Assembly: GCA_002105175.1 (NCBI GenBank)
Contig: MCGE01000007.1
Coordinates: forward strand, 1,488,001-1,552,000
DNA from: Absidia repens
Lineage: Eukaryota > Mucoromycota > Mucoromycetes > Mucorales > Cunninghamellaceae
Length of the DNA: 64,000 bases
Reading direction: 5' to 3'
Under the pieces are notes generated by a model. It was not told the origin of the DNA. It saw only the letters and a list, made by a program, of their open reading frames with translations, and did no database searches. Each line of letters begins with the position of its first letter. Position 1 is the first letter of the stretch. Position numbers and translations under genes: made by a program. This document shows positions 13,116 to 25,024 of this stretch, in pieces.

Positions 13116-13680
13116 GATCCGACATTTGTGTCCGTTTTGGACACACGTATCCACTAATAAAATTCAAATTTGAACCATTTTCATTGACCCGATTTTGATG
13201 AAACTAGTCTTTATCAAAGTCTACTCTGTAAATTAATACATTTTTTCCCTGATATTAATATCTTTATTCTTTACAGATATACAAACTGATCAATTTGCAC
13301 CTACTATTGAAAACTCTTCAAAAAAAAAATCAAAATGCCTAGAACTAAATTTTTGACCCAACAATATAGTTCATATTAATATAGAACATAGAATTTCTTC
13401 TATTAAAAAATAAAATAAATTTTGCTTTAGTTTTGCAAGTTCCAGGGACGTATTATTAGTGGACACAAGTGTCCGCTGTCCAAATAAGGAAATTGGCGGG
13501 CCATTTTCGAGTGCTCTTTTTTTTTTATTGACATTATAAACTACCTCTGAAATTAATTCCACATAACAAGCTAACTTTAAACAGTTGCTTCTTAAAATAT
13601 TGTAAATGGATCGTATTTTATTGTGAAGATATACTACTCTAAAGATCGGACATTTGTGTCCGCTGAGTTCATATAGTGGT
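13116..13680. mobile_element. MITE-like inverted-repeat element(s) with GGACAC/GTGTCC termini
   Basis: A left arm near 13136-13162 (TTTGGACACACGTATCCACTA) matches, in inverse orientation, a right arm near 13449-13485 (TATTAGTGGACACAAGTGTCC). A third GGACA-n-TGTCC motif sits at 13648-13663, and another at 13120-13135. About 300 bp of AT-rich, apparently non-coding DNA lies between the arms. This is what a short non-autonomous DNA transposon remnant, perhaps Tc1/mariner-like, would look like. No transposase frame is present and the target-site duplication was not established. Confidence 0.45.
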
Positions 13681-13739
13681 TGTAATTAATACACCCTCTT
13701 TTTCTACATATATATAAATGGTGCAGTTTAGCAACATAA

Positions 13740-14840
13740 AAAAATTGGGTCTCACGGAAAATGCCAAGGCTGTTAGTTCTACTTGACAATAAAGCCTTTA
13801 GCCAATTAATATAATAACAAAGATAAAAAAGATTAAAACTTACGTGTTGAGTTTTTTTTCTTTATAAAACAAAACACCAACGTTTTTGATGTTGGTCGGG
13901 TTTGGCAGACAGGCCAAGGCCATGACGTTTGCCACCACGAAGACATTTCAGATCCCGCCCACGTGAACCATTATTTACTCCCCATTTTTAATTTTTGCTC
14001 TCTTCTCTTTTCTTTTTCTTTCTTTCTTTTATTTTCCCTTCATCAATCAACGTTTTGCAGTTATGGAGATCTTAGATTAGTGTAAGGATTAGTTTAGATG
14101 TGTTTTCAGCTCAGGGATTACAGGATGCATGGGGAAACCCTTCCATTTTGGATTCAGGAGCTGGGTCTACCATTAGTTGGCTTTTTAAAGTCTTCATTAG
14201 CTTAGTTTAGTCTTAGTTTGTCTATAGCTTGTATATATATCTGAATAAAATATGTCTCTTTGCAACTGCTTCAGTAAAAAAAAAAAATGCCCATTAGTGT
14301 CTTTCATGTCTTGTACAATAGATCCCAGTTTTATTACCATCTTCCCTTTGGATTAGCGTTAGTCGTTGGTATTTTTCAATAAATAATATCTATTTTGTTT
14401 TTTTCATACCATGTACAGTATATTAGTTATCTTTTTATGACTGTTCCTTTAGATTGGTGTTGGGCCAATCTTCTGATCTCCCTTTAGTTTCCCTCATGCA
14501 TCCTCCAAAAGACCCTTCCACTAACCTTTGCAGTGAACCACTCGTCTTTAGCATTAGTATCTACCAGTATGCTTCAACAAAATATGCCTTTTTATCAACA
14601 ATAAACTCACCCATTTGTCATTAAACAATGTCGCTATCAAATAGTAGTTTTGTGAGTGTCCTACCAGATGCTTGCTTTCTAGTTCACTCACTATGACTAC
14701 CGTCTCCTCCCTCATGGGAGAAAATCTTAGATTATTTAGTATCGAAGATGCCCATATTTCTATTCTATCAATTATATGAATAAATTTAGGTAGTGCTGTG
14801 CGTGTAACCCTACTATAGAACGTTTTATATTATATCCTAG
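13740..14840 (-). repeat. Dispersed repeat family, copy B (inverted relative to copy A)
   Basis: It contains the core in inverse orientation (GATGCATGGGGAAACCC, about 14124), the ATCCCGCCCACGTG block (about 13952), TTTAG-rich sequence plus AATAAAATATG (14203-14255), and two further AATAAA-like blocks at about 14378 and 14575. The block resembling 2060-2083 lies at about 13750. Edges are approximate. Confidence 0.7.
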
Positions 14841-15726
14841 CTTATTTATGACCAAGTACACCTCCAGCATAGGGTCGGTTTAGCCCAGCTTTACCCTAGG
14901 GATTGCCTATTAATGAGCAAAATGATGGGGGGTTTATAGTTTCATCAGCAGGAGAATGTTTTGAAATCGAATATGATACTAGCCAGAACTGTTAGAAATA
15001 TTTTCATACAGCTTTTCGTCGAAGCAACGTTCTTTACTGCAAGTGGCACGATGCTATTTTTATTTTAAACTTTTGCAATATGCATGCCAGCAACACGTCT
15101 GCTACCAAGGTCTTGATCATTTCTACACACACATTTTTCTTGACCCATTATATATATAAATATAAAAGGACAGGCACCAGCACCATATTTGTTTTATCAT
15201 TGAGGGTGACAAGAGTATAAAAAATCTGCACTCAGTTTCCTAAACGTCTCGCTCATCACCTATTCGAAACAAATACAATAAAATCAATGTAATAAGCAGA
15301 AAGATGTCAAAAATAAAGGCTAAAAAACGATATTTTATTGAACAGCATATAAAAGCAAAGTATAAAAGTAGAGGATGGTTTCAAACTATAACTATAAACT
15401 ATGTTAGCTAGATGCTATCCAACTAGCCGAAAGGAAGGAAGCCCAAGCCATTCCATAGGATCGCATATCATTCCATCGCTAACTTGATAATATTATAATT
15501 TTACTATTTTTTTGCAACATAAACTATAATCCAAGATATGTTGTCCATTTTCCCATGAAGTTTGAATATAATAAAAATAGCCATTTTTCGAATATTGATA
15601 ATCATAATGGTAGTCGGTTGTAAATTTTGCAAAGTCAATTGTCGTCATAATCGGTATTGTCGCTTGGATGAATTGTTGTTTTTGTTGGAGTTGGAGTTGA
15701 TGCTGCTTTGCTGGTTTTTTTTTTTT
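14841..15726. other. AT-rich intergenic DNA
   Basis: No convincing ORF, RNA gene or repeat was recognised between repeat copy B and the F-box/LRR pseudogene. Confidence 0.5.
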
Positions 15727-16811
15727 TCAAAAGCGTGAATTCCGAATTTTATCTGGTGCATTTCCATCCAAACATAGCACAAAATCGTTTCCATCATCAT
15801 CGAATTCAAGGTAAACTTCCCCTAGTTCCGGAAAATCATCTGCTGGTATGCCACAACCATCAAGAGCCACAAAACCAAGCTCGTGACAATTTTGGACCAG
15901 TCGACGTACGGCCCGAGATGTAATTTGACGATTTCCAGACATGCCCACTTTGGTGATACCCGGTAAATGCATGGTAATAGCGTTCAGAGTAGCGTCAGTG
16001 AGTGTTCCTCCAGTCAACTCAAGCTCTTCCAGATGCGGGTGAGATTGTATAAACGCAATTACCTGTGCGTCGTTGAGGGTGCTGTGGGTATTGAGAAACA
16101 AGCGAGTCAGCTTTGGCCACGCAAGATTGCCGTCACGACCGTGGGTGGTGGTAATGCATCGCGAAAAGTCCAACGGATTTCCTGAATAAACAAACGCTTC
16201 AAACCCTTGCATGCAATCAAATCCAATGCTGTTTCTTCTGTCACAAGAGTGTCGCCCATACCATTCAAGTCGCAAAGCGAGATAGCAAGGTCCTCCAATG
16301 ATGGCCAAGTCGCAAGTGCTGAGAAAATATCGTATCCCAAATTCGTGCAGCGTTCCAAGGAGATGGTACCCACCTGAGGGCAGTGCTCACCTAAAGCGAC
16401 AATGGTTTGTAGTGTAATAGGGCTTTTATGGAGGCTGAGATACATGAGGTGTGGACACTGTTGTGGAAGATATTCAAAGCTAGTATCCGTAATGTGGGGA
16501 CCATTCGTTATTTCCAAGAATTCCAACTGACTGACGTGTTGCATAATGTCCAGAAATTGAATATCAGTCAAAAAATTTCCAAATCGAAAGAACCGAACAT
16601 GCCGCCCCAATGAATGGTGTGAATGAGCCAAAATAGCAGTGATATTCAAAAGAGTTGCTTCGTCGTGAATTGTAACCCGTCGTCATAATGAAGGATTCGT
16701 AACTGAGTGGAACTCCTTGTTGATCAGGGCACAGGCATACAGATCGCGTTCATGAACGTATTGGACAATCAAGTGTATTATTTCAATTGGAAGTTGGCCA
16801 ATATTGATCAT
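15727..16811 (-). pseudogene. F-box/LRR pseudogene (one nonsense codon, one frameshift)
   Basis: From the ATG at 16811 the frame encodes an F-box (INIGQLPIEIIHLIVQYV, then RDLYACALINKEF) like that of the intact gene at 11404. At about 16684 the conserved Trp after NPSL is replaced by an in-frame TGA. The same frame then continues with LRRs to about 16110, where it ends prematurely. The homologous sequence resumes in another frame (AWPKLTRLFLNTHSTLNDA) and runs to the stop at 15727 with the family tail DKIRNS. Total span is 1085 nt against 1080 nt for the intact paralogue, so the damage is limited and probably recent. A sub-40-nt intron could not plausibly rescue the shift. Confidence 0.82.
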
Positions 16812-17205
16812 GTCAAAAGAAGGATAAAGAAAAAAAATAGTTGACAAACAAAAAGAGAAAAAAAAATGCATGACAGGAACGGACGTCGTTCAAAAAAAAA
16901 AAAAGGCAATTGAATATCCGCCAGCTGATAAGTTCATATGCAGGCCAGGCCCATTTAAGCAGTGACACACTTATAGTGTAAATATGATAAATATCAGTGA
17001 GCCATTGCTCTTCATATACATAAAATAACATAACACAACATATATAATAAACAAAAGAAAATACATATATTTTTATTACAATAAACAAAACAAAGAGAAG
17101 GGGACATACATTGTGGATAAACGAGGAAGAGAGAAAGGGAGAGGAGATGATCATTCTATTCTAAGATGAAAACACGTTCTAATAGTGACATAATAATACA
17201 ATAAT
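16812..17205. other. Spacer upstream of the F-box pseudogene
   Basis: 394 bp, AT-rich. It holds the former promoter of the minus-strand pseudogene and the 3' flank of the minus-strand m-AAA protease gene. No gene seen. Confidence 0.5.
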
Positions 17206-19726
17206 CTAAGAGGAGTTGTTGTTGACTTGACCGTCATTGGGAGTGGTGTCTTCAGGGAAAGGTGGAGGAGCCTCAATCTATATCATACATGTAAAAAAGG
17301 AAAGACCGAAAAGGGTACAAATGACTTAGTATAGGCATTTTACATAATCATGTTTTTCTTCTTCTTCTTACCTTTGGCTTTCTAACGTATTCATCATACA
17401 CCGTTTTTTCTACAAATGGACGCATTCCCAATACACCTTCGATATCTTCACGAGTAATCACTTCTTTTTCCAACAAAAGCTTAGCCACCTTTTCCACATC
17501 ACCGCGTTTGTCAGTCAATAAATCCACTGTTCGAGTATAAGCGTCCGTCACTAATTTGCGTGCTTCGTCATCGATCAAGGACCCGGTTTGTTCACTGTAA
17601 GGCTTTTGGAATTGCTGTTCTGAATTGGGATCATGGAATGATATGGGACCTACACGGGCGTTCATACCATAGGTTGTTACTTGAGCATAAGCAATCTTGG
17701 TCACCTTTTGTAAATCGTCCTGAGCACCAGTGGTGATGGAGCCAAAGAAGATTTGTTCAGCCACACGACCGCCGAGGGTCATACACATACGATCAGCTAA
17801 TTGATTTTCGGAGTACAAGTATTGATCCTTGGGTAAATATTGAGCATAACCAAGCGCAGCCACACCACGAGGAATGATCGACACCTTGAGCAAGGGATCA
17901 GCATGTTGTAAATACCAACCAGCAACAGCATGACCAGCTTCATGATATGCCACTGTCTTCTTTTCTTCGGGGGAGAGCACGCGGGATTTCTTTTCCAGAC
18001 CGGCAATCACACGTTCAATGGCTTGTTCGAAGTCAGATTCCTCAACTTGGTCCTTTTGGTGACGGGCAGCAATCAGAGCAGCTTCATTGCACACGTTATG
18101 GATATCAGCACCAGAGAAACCAGGAGTGAGTGCGGCCAGCTTGCGAGACAGTTGGTCCATGTTTTCAGTGGTCTTGATAGGCTTGAGATGCACCTTGAAG
18201 ATTTGTACACGGCCACCAATATCAGGGCGATCCACATGAATGTGTCGATCCAAACGGCCAGGACGCATAAGAGCAGGATCCAAAACATCAGGTCGATTCG
18301 TACCGGCTAACACCACAATATGTTCGCTTGAGCCAAACCCATCCATTTCCACCAAAAGTTGATTTAGTGTACTTTCCCGTTCGTCATTGCCACCCATTTG
18401 TCCGCCTTTACCACGGGCTTTACCAATAGCATCAATTTCATCCACAAAGATAATACAGGGAGCATTCTTCTTGGCATTGGCAAACAAATCACGCACACGA
18501 GAAGGACCCACACCGACAAACATTTCAACAAATTCAGAACCGGATACACTGAAGAAGGGTACACCGGCTTCACCAGCTGTCGCCTTTGCTAAAAGGGTTT
18601 TACCAGTACCAGGAGGTCCTAATAATAAAGTCATAAGTAAATCGATAGATCATATCAAACACTCATGTCCCTCCTATGTCTTACCTGACAGAATAGCACC
18701 ACGTGGGATGGTAGCACCAAGACGTTCATATAATCCAGGATTCTTCAAGAACTTGACAAATTCCATGATTTCTTCCTTTGCTTCATCGGCACCAGCTACA
18801 TTCTTGAATTTGACCTTGACGTCGGTTTCTTGATTGAACATCTTTGCTTTACTTTTGCCAATGCCAAAGATGCCACCAGGACCACCAGCACCACCACCAG
18901 CACCACGTTTGGTAATGTAGTAGAGAACACCAATCAATAGCAAGGTAGGAGCAAAATGTAAAGCCGTGCTCAAGACACTGATTTCTTCATGGAAGGACAC
19001 CGGAATACGTTCAGCCGAGGGGATGCCCAATTCGTTTTGTGCGTCATCCAATTTGCGTTCGAACCCATCAACAGAGCCAATGCTAAAGACAAATGTTTGT
19101 TGAGGCGCCACACCAAGGGAGGATGATTCAGGTCGGAGGTGCACACGGACACGAGTGCGGTTGACAACTACAAGACGATCCACTAAGCCCTTGTCCATAA
19201 GTTGAGTGCGGAAGCCTTGCCAGGTGATTTCACGAGAGTTTTCGCCAGGGGAAGACAGTTTCCATAAGAGCCACGTACCCACTGCGGTTCCTAAAGCCAT
19301 GTTGGCATTGAATGGCGGCATTTCAGGTGGTTTGTTGTTGTTGTTGTTGTTGCTGTTGTTGCCACCAGACTTTTGATTCGTATTGTCACTGGATTTGTTG
19401 CTATCTTGCTTGGAAGCCCCTGATTCTGAAGACTTGTTGGATTCGCTAGCGGCTGATCGCTTGTTGGTTGCCTTTCCAGCATCTTTGCCAAAGAATCCTT
19501 CAAATCCTTTTGGAATGTTGAATGGTTTGTTGTCACTGTTGCTGCTATTGCTGTCGTTTTTATTACTGTTTTCCAACTTCTTGCCGCTATTACCGTCCTT
19601 TTCTGAAGTAAACAAACGACGTTGTGTTGATAAGCGAGATCGTAATAAAGTAGTGGTAGATTGAACACCCTTGAGTTGTTGAGGATGTAAAGATCGATGT
19701 CCAATCTTGCCAAGTCGTGATAACAT
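17206..19726 (-). CDS. AFG3: Mitochondrial m-AAA protease subunit (AFG3/YTA10 family; 3 exons, 786 aa)
   Basis: ATP-dependent zinc metalloprotease of the mitochondrial inner membrane that degrades misassembled membrane proteins and processes imported precursors. ATG at 19726; exons 18685-19726, 17372-18618 and 17206-17277 join in phase. The basic, Ser/Arg-rich N-terminus looks like a mitochondrial presequence, followed by a low-complexity Asn/Ser linker. Two membrane segments follow (about residues 196-212 and about 290-310). The AAA module has Walker A GPPGTGKT (about 348-355, split by intron 1), Walker [12 protein letters not shown] and the SRH. The protease site is HEAGH at about 570. The AFG3 versus YTA12 assignment is tentative. 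No damage seen. Confidence 0.93.
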
Positions 19727-20202
19727 TGTGTTGATTAAAAAAAAAAAAAAAAGAAAGGAAAGAAAAGGAACAAAGTGAGGGAAAAAGGCACCCAATGAAG
19801 GACGTAAGAAAAAAGGAAATTTCAGACCCAGGGCCGGCCCAATTTTTTTTTTTTTTGAGTCAAGTAATTTCACACCCCGTCCCGGTTCGCAAGCCAATAC
19901 AAGTATCAAAGCTGATTACAGTGATAAACATATGCAATAACAATGCATTGTGAAATGAAGACCCACTCACAAACAATATTCATAATCAATCCAGCTCCTC
20001 TCGCAAATCATCATTCATCAGCAACAAGACACATATAGTCATAGATATTCGACAAACGCTTTATTCACAAATAAAAGATGCTTTTTCTAAATATAAAGTA
20101 GAAGTGATAATAATAATAAAAAAAAAGTGACATGACAAAATAAAAAATAAAAAAGTATAAACTATCCTAATCTAAGACTACAAAGCCAGTACGATTTTTG
20201 AT
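19727..20202. other. Spacer between AFG3 start and COX6 stop
   Basis: 476 bp with T/A runs at 19738-19755 and 19844-19856. It is the promoter side of AFG3 and the 3' flank of COX6. No gene seen. Confidence 0.5.
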
Positions 20203-20784
20203 TTAAAGGTTCAATTCTTCCTTGGTCAAAACACCCAATTCGTTCTTGAGAGGAGCCAATTCTTCCAAGTATTGTTCGTATTGCTTTTCGTTTTCGACCT
20301 TTTCCTTGAGACCTTCAAAGACACGGACAGCGGTAGCGTAATCGTTGACACGGCGAGAGGCCTTGAGAGCAGATTCAACCACACTGACAGGAGGGACCAA
20401 ATCGTAAGCAAAGGCGTTGTTCAACCCACGTTGGAGTTCAAAGAGATCTTCAACACCGTCAAAGAACTTGACGTAACGTTCAGCCAAAGCTTCGTAGGAT
20501 TCGTCTTCGGCGTGAGCAGAGTAGAAACGACGGGCAACACCTATATTAATAGTGAAGAATGGTAGAGAGAGAGGGAGAAATTAAAAAAAGAAAAAATATA
20601 TTAATTAGTGTCATCTCTAGAAGGCGAAACAAAAAAAAAACAAAAAAACAATCCGAGCAATGATAAAAGGATGATGATGATGGAGTAAAAAAAAAAAAAA
20701 AAAAAACTTACCCATAGGGCGAGCGACAGAGGCAGTACGGACAACTGAAGTACGAGCAACAGTGGAAAGAGTGGCACGAAGCAT
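20203..20784 (-). CDS. COX6: Cytochrome c oxidase subunit 6 (COX6; COX5A in animals; 2 exons, 136 aa)
   Basis: Nuclear-encoded subunit of respiratory complex IV on the matrix side of the inner membrane. Exon 1 (20712-20784) encodes a basic presequence starting MLRATLSTVARTSVV; exon 2 is 20203-20540; the phase is consistent. The mature part shows the family pattern YVKFFDGVEDLFELQRGLNN and YDLVPPVSVVESALKASRRV, and ends in TKEELNL. Length is typical for the family. It lies in tandem with the m-AAA protease on the minus strand; both are mitochondrial. Confidence 0.93.
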
Positions 20785-21559
20785 TGTTAGTGTAAGAAGA
20801 GTAGGGGATAGGAAAGAGAGAGAAGGTAAACACACCGCGTTGAAGATTTTTGGAATATCCTTCAAACCCGACAGCCCCCCCACCTTTTGATAATTATTTT
20901 TTTTTCGACGTCACAAAAAACTTCCTCAAGAAATTCAATCCCAGTTGATGGCTGCTCAGGCTCAATTCATCATGAATATATCTGCTTCCACACCAGCGGT
21001 TGGCTATCATTAAAACTGAGCCATCCACCTCACACCAGAAATACGTACAAAAAATAAATACCCTAACACCCCTAATCCTCTCTGTGCTGACATTCAGCAT
21101 GAACGTAAAATGTTAATGATATTTCTCTTTACTGGAAATAAACATTCGACTACGTGATATGATACTAAAGGTGAAAGGAATATATTTACGGGGTTAATTA
21201 ATTTATGATATAAAAGAAGCCTTAGGCATCTGAAGTTGGTCAGTTTTGATTGAGGGGTCGTAAAGATATTTACCCCACCCCCGCCAAAAAAAAAAAAAAA
21301 AAAAAATACGTTATGCCGGTATACCAAATACCTTCCAGTGGACTTCAATTGTCGTATTTTCATGCGCTCAACGCTGCTTATTTTGTTATGTGTCTTTCAC
21401 TGCCCTTTCTTCATGCGGCCACCGGTGCCATTTTCTGAAATCTTTCAATAAATTCCTCCCATCCCGTGGTTAGAAACCCAGTACAGAAGGCGAAGGGCTG
21501 AGTACGACGGTTGATCGCTGCCTCAGACCGTTATGAAAACACACATCAGTCTTCTTCTT
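20785..21559. other. Upstream region of COX6 up to repeat copy C
   Basis: No gene recognised. There are A/T homopolymers at 21286-21306 and 21560-21572, and a CCCTAAC-containing stretch at about 21060 that loosely resembles a telobox, about 280 bp upstream of the COX6 start. Confidence 0.4.
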
Positions 21560-22141
21560 TTTTTTTTTTTACACGCACAAGCATTGTACTGGACAGGGGG
21601 GAGGTTTAAATCCATTCTAAAAAAATAATCAAACTAAATGTATGATAGACGATATAAAAATTAAAAAGACAAGACACATTTTATTCAGATGCGGATATAA
21701 AGTATAATATGACAACTAAACTAAACGAGCCTAATAGCAGTACCATAACAGCCCTCTAAAAATGCGCTGTTTAGGGAAGCGTGTGGGTGAATATGGACAG
21801 TCGTTTGAGATGGGGTATCTTGTTGTAGAATAAACATAACGTAATATATACTACCGATCCAAAAGAGTAAGTTACTCTACAGTGAGTGGGAAACTATCCT
21901 ACAGTGAAAAGGGTATAATACACTAAGCCAAATCGTTCCATTTTGAGTGCAAAGGCATTAGTAGAAAAGTACAGCTGTGATGTCACTGTTGAATGGTAGC
22001 AATTACCGTCATGAGAAAAGAATCAAGATGTTGAAATAAAAAGGAAGAGGAACGAAAAAAAAAAACCATCCTCACACTAGAATTGTTCAAATCCCGCCCA
22101 CGTGAATATTTATTTACTCTGACCTTTTTTTTTTCCTCTCT

Positions 22142-22188
<47 letters not shown>

Positions 22189-23830
22189 TTTTTCTTTTAG
22201 TTAACAGGAACCTCACCAACAAACTCCTCCATGACCTTTTCAATAGAATTATCACACTGAAACCGTCCTTCCTCACTCACCTCACCACTTGGGCTCGAAC
22301 AGCTGGTGACCTTGACGACGACACGCTAGTCCACGATTTCGTTAGCCAGGAACACTGGTCCAAATTCCAATCACGCCAACACCGCCGACTTCTTTTGTCC
22401 CCAATGCCCATCCCCAAATACTCTCCCTCCTTTCCCTCCACCACATGGCAACATTTTTGGCATCAACCAATGGATCTGGCCGCTCGCTCTCTTTGGTATC
22501 GTCTTCTACACACAAAGCTATACTGTCAAAAGCTGTGGTCTCGATTTCACCCTTCCTCATCTTCCACCTGTTGTTTTTGTTCCCATACAAACGAAGATCT
22601 CCATCACCTCTTCCTTTCATGCCCCATGAAATGGAACATCTGGTCAGAAGTTTTCCGCGCCCTTCTGCCCCAAATTCGTCTCACTCCCCCTCTCCTACAA
22701 TCATACATCCGACACCTTCGGCTGCCCACTGACCCTAACCTCCACACCACCACTTGGCTCCTGTGCTCATGTACCCTTCAAGCCATCTGGCGTTCCCACT
22801 GGCAAAAGGTCATCCACAATGTCCCTTTCCACACCCCTCGCATCATCGCCTTAATATCGCATCTGTTTGCACGTCTCCGACCTCCCCCTCGCACCTTCAA
22901 TATCCCGCCCCCCGAACCTTTCCTTTAGTTTTACCTGCCATTATCATCCCGTCATTCTTCTATAGCCTATTTTTTCTTCTGTCCTCTATGATTTTTCTCT
23001 CTTTTATTCCCTTGGATTCGCCTCTCTACGATGCGTTTCTCACCCCGCAATCATAAAAATAAAAAATTTATGTTTGCCCTAAAAAAAAAAAAAAAAAAAA
23101 AAATTTCCTCTCTCTCTCTTTCTTTTCATTTCCATTTCCTTTTTTTTCTTCACCATTCAACTTCTTTGAGGATATATTGGACTCGAATTAGTGTCAGGAC
23201 TAGTTTAGAAGTGTTTTCAGATCAGGGATTACACGATGCATGGGGAAACCCTTCCATTTTGAATCAAGGATTTAGAACCACCATTAGTTGACTTTTTGAA
23301 GCCATCATTATCTTAGTTTAGTCTTAGCTTGTCCATTGTTTGATTCTATATTTGAATAAAATATTTCACTTTTACATGCTTCAATGAATAATGACCCAAT
23401 AGCGTTTTTAATGTTTTGAGCAATAGATCTACATCATCCGTTTTGATGAATGTTGACTGTTACAGTGTTTTAATAAACAAATGTTACTTTAGTCTTTCTC
23501 ATGCCCTGTACTGATTATTAGCTTTTATTTTACAATTAACCATTTAGATTAGTGTTGAATCTCGTTCAACTCTCCATTAGTCCCCCTTATGCTTTTTCCA
23601 ATAGATCCGGCCATTAAATCCCTAGTTACAATGAATCCCTCGATTTCAGAGTATCTACTCTACCAATACATTGCAATCAAACATGCCTTTTTATTGACCA
23701 TTCTCTGACCCATCAAATAATGAACAATGTCGCTATTATGATGGTATTGTGAATGTCATACCATACATCTACTTTCTCGTTCCTTCACTTTAACTACTTT
23801 TTCGTAGAAGCCTAGTGACCAGTTAACAGT
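21560..23830 (-). repeat. Dispersed repeat family, copy C, split by a LINE insertion
   Basis: The left part (21650-22147) matches, inverted, the TTTAG/AATAAA region of copy A (21660-21760) and contains ATCCCGCCCACGTGAATATT (22091). The right part (23104-23830) contains GATGCATGGGGAAACCC (23235), TTTAG-rich sequence and AATAAAATATT (23309-23365), and later AATAAA-like blocks. The two parts are contiguous in the other copies; here they are separated by about 950 bp of LINE sequence ending in a poly(A) tail. Confidence 0.72.
22148..23103 (+). mobile_element. 5'-truncated non-LTR retrotransposon (LINE) fragment, ORF2 C-terminus with zf-RVT
   Basis: An open frame to the stop at 22928 encodes the end of a reverse-transcriptase ORF: LWYRLLHTKLYCQKLWSRF followed by a zinc-binding C-x2-C ... 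H-x4-C arrangement (CCFCSHTNEDLHHLFLSC), the pattern of the zf-RVT domain found after the RT in many LINEs. The RT and endonuclease domains are absent. A short 3' UTR leads to an A23 tail at 23081-23103. The pyrimidine motif TTTCCTCTCTCTCT occurs both just before (about 22132-22146) and just after (23104-23118) and is a candidate target-site duplication. A poly(T) stretch lies at its 5' edge. Confidence 0.8.
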
Positions 23831-25024
23831 GCTAGGCCAATCAATATGAAATGATGCCTTATTCTTGCTCTACCATTCATATCAGCCAATCTATGGTAGA
23901 CCGTGCCGCTAGCATAACCTCCGCTAGACTGAACATACCTTGTGTATCTAGTTCGTTCTTTTTTTTTTTTGGTTTATTTTGCGGTTGGTATAATAGGAAA
24001 AAAAAGAGGAAGCACATAATCAAGCCAATTGAGCGCGATGGGCCTCGTATTAAAAGTTCAAAATGGCTAGGAGTGTTTGAATTCGTCAAAAACCACACTT
24101 CAACTATAAACCCCCTCTTTGAACCTGAAGCTCACTTTGGGCCCTAGTAACAAGCGGTACATACATAGTCGATTCAATTTACCAAGAGTCAGAATTTCTC
24201 GCCTGTATTGATGGGAGTAGCTGAAAAAATGTAGGTGCCTTTGAATAAACGCCATTGACGTGTAAAATGACTCAAAATTTCTCAAGAAAAATAATTTTTC
24301 CATTTAAGGATGTGAAACAATCGGTCAATTGAACTACCGAATGGTTGTCCAAATTCAACATCACAATGGACGCTCAAAATAAAAATGATTTGCGGTGTAA
24401 AAGATAAAATCACATTATAATAAATTACCCAAGAGAAAAGGTATAATAAGGGCACAACACATAACTGCCCATAAGTAAAAAAAATAAAAATAAAAATAAA
24501 ATAGGTGATGTGTATTCGCAGCAAGGAAGAAAGGTTCCCGGCATCGCCACGGAAGCCATAATTATCTCGCCTTCTGAGATTGTTTGTTTTGATAGATACT
24601 AACCAGCAACAGCAGGCCCCCCTCGTAGTGAGTGGTTTGTTAATCTTAAAATGGAGTGAGAGTTCAGGCTGTTACTTGGAAGCAGGAACCCATTTTCCCT
24701 TAAAAAAGACAAAGAAAGGTTGAGTCACACACCTTAAAAAATAAACGATGATGGTTTACGTTGGAAACCTACGGACATTCAATTTCTTTCAAGTATCATT
24801 GGTTCGCATTATCGGATTTAAAGGAGTGATGCTGATTTTGCAGTTTGGTTGAGTCACCGACAATCTTTTTTTTTTTTTTAGTACAGCATTATTTCTTTTC
24901 TACTCTCTCTTTTATTTTTTTTCGTCTTACTTTCTCTTTTTCTCTTTATTATACAATTACGTCGATATAGACTTGATCATACCTACGTATATAAAAAAAG
25001 AAACCCATACACACACACACATAT
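23831..25024. other. Intergenic DNA upstream of TRP4
   Basis: About 1.2 kb, AT-rich, without a supported gene. Short frames at 23851-24147 and 24100-24524 (both strands) lack any family-like sequence. The last 150 bp are pyrimidine-rich and probably contain the TRP4 promoter/5' UTR. Confidence 0.5.

Noticed and set aside
22083..22100. GTTCAAATCCC as a tRNA B-box (tRNA gene or SINE head)
   Set aside because: No A-box or cloverleaf can be built around it, and other repeat copies differ at the critical bases. No tRNA or rRNA gene was recognised anywhere in the window.
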